DNA of 7,079 nucleotides from an uncultured Holophagales bacterium (GTDB lineage Bacteria; Acidobacteriota; Thermoanaerobaculia; UBA5066). The stretch is taken from assembly GCA_937864895.1 (NCBI GenBank), contig CALMDF010000014.1:1-7079 (forward strand), given 5' to 3'. Each line of letters opens with the position of its first letter. Within the stretch, counting starts at the first letter, position 1. The notes under the pieces were generated by a model that had not been told where the DNA came from, made no database searches, and saw only the letters and a list, made by a program, of their open reading frames with translations. Shown here piece after piece: positions 5,861-7,079 of the stretch. The position numbers were made by a program, and so were the translations under genes.

Positions 5861-6838
5861 GTCGCCGCCGTCGCTGATCGGGACCGGGACGAAGCTCAGG
5901 ACGAGCATCAGGAGGACGAGCGCGGCGACGGCCTTGCGGCGCGGGTCGAGGGGCTCCTCCTCGTCCAGCAGCCGCGGGTGCTTCAGCCCCGTGAGGACGA
6001 GGACGATCACCGCCCAGACCCACCACCCCCGGTAGAGGAACCCCAGTCCGACGAGGGCGATGAGAACGGGCCAGCGGAAGAGCCCGTGCCTCCGGCCGAA
6101 GACGGCGTAGAGCGTGTGCCCGCCGTCGAGCTGCCCCGCCGGAATGAGGTTGATCGCGGTCACGACGAAGCCCCACCAGGCGGCCATGAACGCGGGGTGC
6201 TCCACGACGTGGACGCTCGTGAAGGTGTGCCCCGTCAGGAGGAGCTGCAGCCCTTTCACGGCGAGCGGGTAGCCGAAGAAGATCGTCCCCTCGGAGGGGG
6301 GCTCGAAGTTGAGGCGCGTGTGCCAGATTCCCCACGCCGCGAACGGGAGCGCGACGACGAACCCGGCGATGGGTCCCGCGACCGCCATGTCGAAGAGGAC
6401 CTTCTTGTCGCGGATGGGTTCCCTGACGCGGATGAACGCGCCGAACGTCCCCGGCAGGGGGACGAAGGGGAGGAAGGGAAGGAAATACGGGGGAGAGGCG
6501 TCGACGCCGTATCTGCGGCAGGCGAGGTAGTGCCCCATCTCGTGCGCGAGGAGGATGAGGAGGAGCGGCACGGAATAGCCGAGGCCCGCGAGGACGAGGG
6601 CGGGCGTGATCCCGAGGACTCCCGAGCGTGGGTCGATCACGGCGAGTCGCGGGTCGAAGCCCGCGGCCAGCTGGATCCCGACGAACGTCGTCGTCGCGAA
6701 AGTGGCGGCGAGGAGGACGACGTGGAGCCACCAGCGCTCCCGGCGGCGGGGAGGCTCGAACGGGGCGGGCGCGGGGGGGTCGTACCTGAACGGAGGGACG
6801 GGCGAAAACGGGGGGAGTTCGGGCGGGAGGCTGTTCAG
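5669..6838 (-). CDS. Membrane M50 (site-2-type) zinc metalloprotease, EGY-like, no PDZ domain
   Basis: Site-2-type proteases cut substrates within the membrane. The 389-residue frame has a Pro-rich N-terminus (1-35), then about seven hydrophobic segments: TM1 near 36-60, one carrying the zinc motif HEMGH (99-103) preceded by LLLILLA, AGPIAGFVVALPF near 153-166, one near 216-241 with NLIPAGQLDGGH supplying the third ligand Asp238, two near 257-285, and a last one near 302-321. Between the zinc segment and the next membrane span is FLPFLPFVPLPGTFGAFIR, typical of EGY/cyanobacterial-type M50 proteins. No ATG, GTG or TTG occurs in frame ahead of TM1. The best start is CTG at 6838, overlapping the upstream stop as CTGA, with GGAG five bases before it. 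GTG at 6640 would delete TM1. The 68 residues after about 321 lack family character and run antisense through the dtd 3' end. The substrate is unknown. Confidence 0.88.
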   Translation of the reverse strand: MNSLPPELPPFSPVPPFRYDPPAPAPFEPPRRRERWWLHVVLLAATFATTTFVGIQLAAGFDPRLAVIDPRSGVLGITPALVLAGLGYSVPLLLILLAHEMGHYLACRRYGVDASPPYFLPFLPFVPLPGTFGAFIRVREPIRDKKVLFDMAVAGPIAGFVVALPFAAWGIWHTRLNFEPPSEGTIFFGYPLAVKGLQLLLTGHTFTSVHVVEHPAFMAAWWGFVVTAINLIPAGQLDGGHTLYAVFGRRHGLFRWPVLIALVGLGFLYRGWWVWAVIVLVLTGLKHPRLLDEEEPLDPRRKAVAALVLLMLVLSFVPVPISDGGDLLPLRPPVERGGTVVHELDLHRGPEAPRRDGEARRAEDRDVAVEEGPRHLGPRGALEAGTPPA

Positions 6839-7079
6839 GCCGGCTCCGGGGAGGCGGCGGCCGGCCCGACGACCGGCTCGGCGGCCGGCTCGTCGACGGT
6901 CAGGTCGCGAAGCTCCTTCCCGGGCTTGAATCGAATGGTGAAGCCGGGAGGGATCTCGACCTGCTCGTCGGGCCGCTTCGGGTTCCGGCCGATCCCGCGC
7001 TTGCGCCTCTTCACGAGGAAGACGCCGAAGCCGCGCAGCTCGATGCGGCCCCCGTTCGCGAGGGAGCGGCGCATGGTCT
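6835..7079 (-). CDS. HU/IHF-family DNA-bending protein, N-terminus cut off by the window edge
   Basis: HU/IHF proteins are small dimeric nucleoid proteins that bend DNA with two beta arms. The visible part begins in the second helix (T-M-R-R-S-L-A-N-G-G) and continues with RIELRGFGVF, the hallmark beta strand. The arm KRRKRGIGRNPKRPDEQVEI follows, with the intercalating-proline motif RNP, then the closing FKPGKELRDL. The in-frame ATG at 7074 corresponds to an internal Met, not the start, because the helical domain of about 30 residues is missing upstream and the frame is open to the edge. Unusually, the core is followed by about 20 residues rich in Pro, Ala, Glu and Val. Canonical HU ends soon after the KELR helix. 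The stop overlaps the proposed CTG start of the M50 gene as CTGA. HU and IHF subunits cannot be separated from this part. Confidence 0.9.
   Translation of the reverse strand, partial: TMRRSLANGGRIELRGFGVFLVKRRKRGIGRNPKRPDEQVEIPPGFTIRFKPGKELRDLTVDEPAAEPVVGPAAASPEPA

Noticed and set aside
6860..6895. Tandem repeat array or CRISPR-like repeat
   Set aside because: The repeated CGGCCGG units are short, imperfect and inside a coding tail; no spacer structure is present.
1..7079. tRNA, rRNA, riboswitch, insertion sequence or prophage genes
   Set aside because: I saw no cloverleaf end, transposase motif, terminal inverted repeat or phage-type gene; nearly every base belongs to a housekeeping gene.

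Overview
The window is dense, G+C-rich bacterial chromosome (by eye roughly 70% G+C or above, with strong G/C preference at third codon positions). It carries eight recognisable genes or gene ends, almost no spacer DNA, and no RNA gene, mobile element or CRISPR array that I could see. All recognisable genes are housekeeping families. The codon style and gene content (a tsaB-rimI pair, an EGY-like M50 protease, a short SSB with an acidic tip) suggest a free-living G+C-rich Gram-negative, such as an Acidobacteriota or deltaproteobacterial-type lineage. That placement is inference only; no single marker proves it.

Layout. Positions 1-1189 are read on the minus strand: tsaB (593-1189), rimI (120-596), then the first 18 codons of a small unidentified gene (1-54) that runs off the left edge. 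A 36-bp divergent spacer (1190-1225) contains a perfect 14-bp palindrome. From it mutS (1226-3844) and nagZ (3841-4908) run on the plus strand. nagZ ends tail-to-tail with minus-strand ssb (4905-5330); their stop codons share a CTAG. An 83-bp divergent spacer separates ssb from plus-strand dtd (5414-5860). dtd collides with the minus-strand pair at the right edge: a partial HU/IHF-family gene (6835-7079) followed by an M50 site-2-type protease (5669-6838). The protease frame runs 192 bp antisense into the end of dtd.

Functions fall into three groups. DNA maintenance: MutS mismatch recognition, SSB, an HU-like protein. Translation fidelity and modification: TsaB (t6A tRNA modification), RimI-type N-acetyltransferase, DTD (D-aminoacyl-tRNA deacylase). 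Envelope: cytoplasmic NagZ in muropeptide recycling, and the intramembrane protease.

I did not find a convincing new defence, mobile or biosynthetic system. The most notable signals are architectural. One is a palindromic extended -10 element exactly midway between the tsaB and mutS start codons, which could act as one symmetric bidirectional promoter giving nearly leaderless mRNAs. Another is a repeated junction design (purine-rich SD, CCGG, NTGA overlap) at all three co-directional gene pairs. A third is an M50 protease whose best-supported start codon is CTG.
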